NCBI GenBank assembly: GCA_013433145.1
Contig: CM024179.1
Coordinates: forward strand, 7,227,300-7,291,299
DNA: 64,000 nucleotides
From: Ascaris suum
Lineage: Eukaryota; Nematoda; Chromadorea; Rhabditida; Ascarididae
Direction of reading: 5' to 3'
Shown here: piece after piece, positions 63,600-64,000 of the stretch
How positions within the stretch are numbered: the stretch's first letter is position 1
Layout: each line of letters starts with the position of its first letter
Notes under the pieces: model-generated
What the model saw: only the letters and a program-made list of their open reading frames with translations
Databases searched by the model: none
What the model was told of the DNA's origin: nothing
Program-made: the position numbers and the translations under genes

Positions 63600-63740
63600 T
63601 CATGAGACCAATTCAGTGAAGATTTTAGCGCTGCGATAATCATAGTAATCCATTAATGATCCTGGAGTTTTGATATTGAAGTCGAACTTAAATATTGTGT
63701 CACCATCGATAGCGGAAGCATCACAATGATATTCATAATG
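63600..63740 (-). CDS. Candidate upstream exon, unrecognised
   Basis: Minus-strand frame with strongly coding composition: EYHCDASAIDGDTIFKFDFN, then IKTPGSLMDYYDYRSAKIF, ending TGA at 63600. A good CACTTTTAG acceptor at 63744-63752 would start the exon exactly on an in-frame TGA (63741-63743), so its boundary or frame is uncertain. It may belong to the 62.3-63.5 kb gene or be the end of a separate gene. Confidence 0.35.
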   Translation of the reverse strand, partial: HYEYHCDASAIDGDTIFKFDFNIKTPGSLMDYYDYRSAKIFTELVS

Positions 63741-64000
63741 TCACTAAAAGTGATCCCTAAATGCTTCATTTTAGCAAATTATAACGCTAGATTATGTTTT
63801 GATAAAATTTCTCTTGCATTAAAAAAAGATCAATTCAACTCATCACTTCGCATTCGATTATCATCACTTGCTTTTCATGTAATAGTCAAATAAAATTACT
63901 TCCTACCCGCAAAATTTCATCAACTTTTCAAATTTTCACCCCAATTTTATCTTGCAATCCAATAAAACCTTCAAACTACGAAAAAAAAAACAGGAAATAA

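Noticed and set aside
45157..63743. Selenocysteine or altered genetic code at TGA codons
   Set aside because: Other genes in the window use TGA and TAA/TAG normally, and no SECIS-like element was seen; errors or mis-set splice sites are simpler.

Overview
The window is nuclear DNA of an animal, most likely a nematode. Introns range from about 46 nt to over 1 kb, splice acceptors are of the TTTTCAG type, and one gene has a likely spliced-leader acceptor one base before its ATG. Recognisable proteins are an M13 (neprilysin-like) peptidase, a protein with a ZMYND8/ZMYND11-type MYND finger, and a short mitochondrial-type membrane protein. The background is AT-rich with (TA)n microsatellites and many poly(C)/poly(G) runs. 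There are no bacterial operons, insertion sequences or CRISPR arrays.

Region 1 (1-22458) is one tandem array of a ~230 bp unit. Each unit holds one tRNA-Gln gene (72 bp) and a ~158 bp spacer. I count 98 tRNA-like units: 44 have no indel, about 47 have one or a few single-base indels, and the rest are broken. Most carry anticodon TTG; at least 22 carry CTG, concentrated in the right half. The array runs off the left edge. One A-rich scrambled unit lies at 16987-17255 and one rearranged unit at about 6361-6440. The last three units on the right are clearly more diverged. Almost every open reading frame before 22 kb is a shadow of this repeat.

Region 2 (22459-42000) has long AT-rich non-coding stretches, short tandem repeats, and two multi-exon minus-strand genes that I pieced together from splice sites and phase: 27489-30065 and 33794-41114. 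Neither is recognised.

Region 3 (42000-51600) holds a minus-strand gene ending in a MYND zinc finger (42042-45275), a small plus-strand mitochondrial-type gene (47934-49422) and a minus-strand coding signal with a poly(A) signal (about 50120-50651).

Region 4 (51600-61000) is a plus-strand M13 peptidase gene of about 12 exons. The two zinc-ligand motifs survive, but other family landmarks are changed or missing. Region 5 (62300-64000) holds the 3' end of another unrecognised minus-strand gene and a further coding segment upstream of it.

Exon models were built by hand from splice signals and reading phase, so boundaries of weak exons are provisional.
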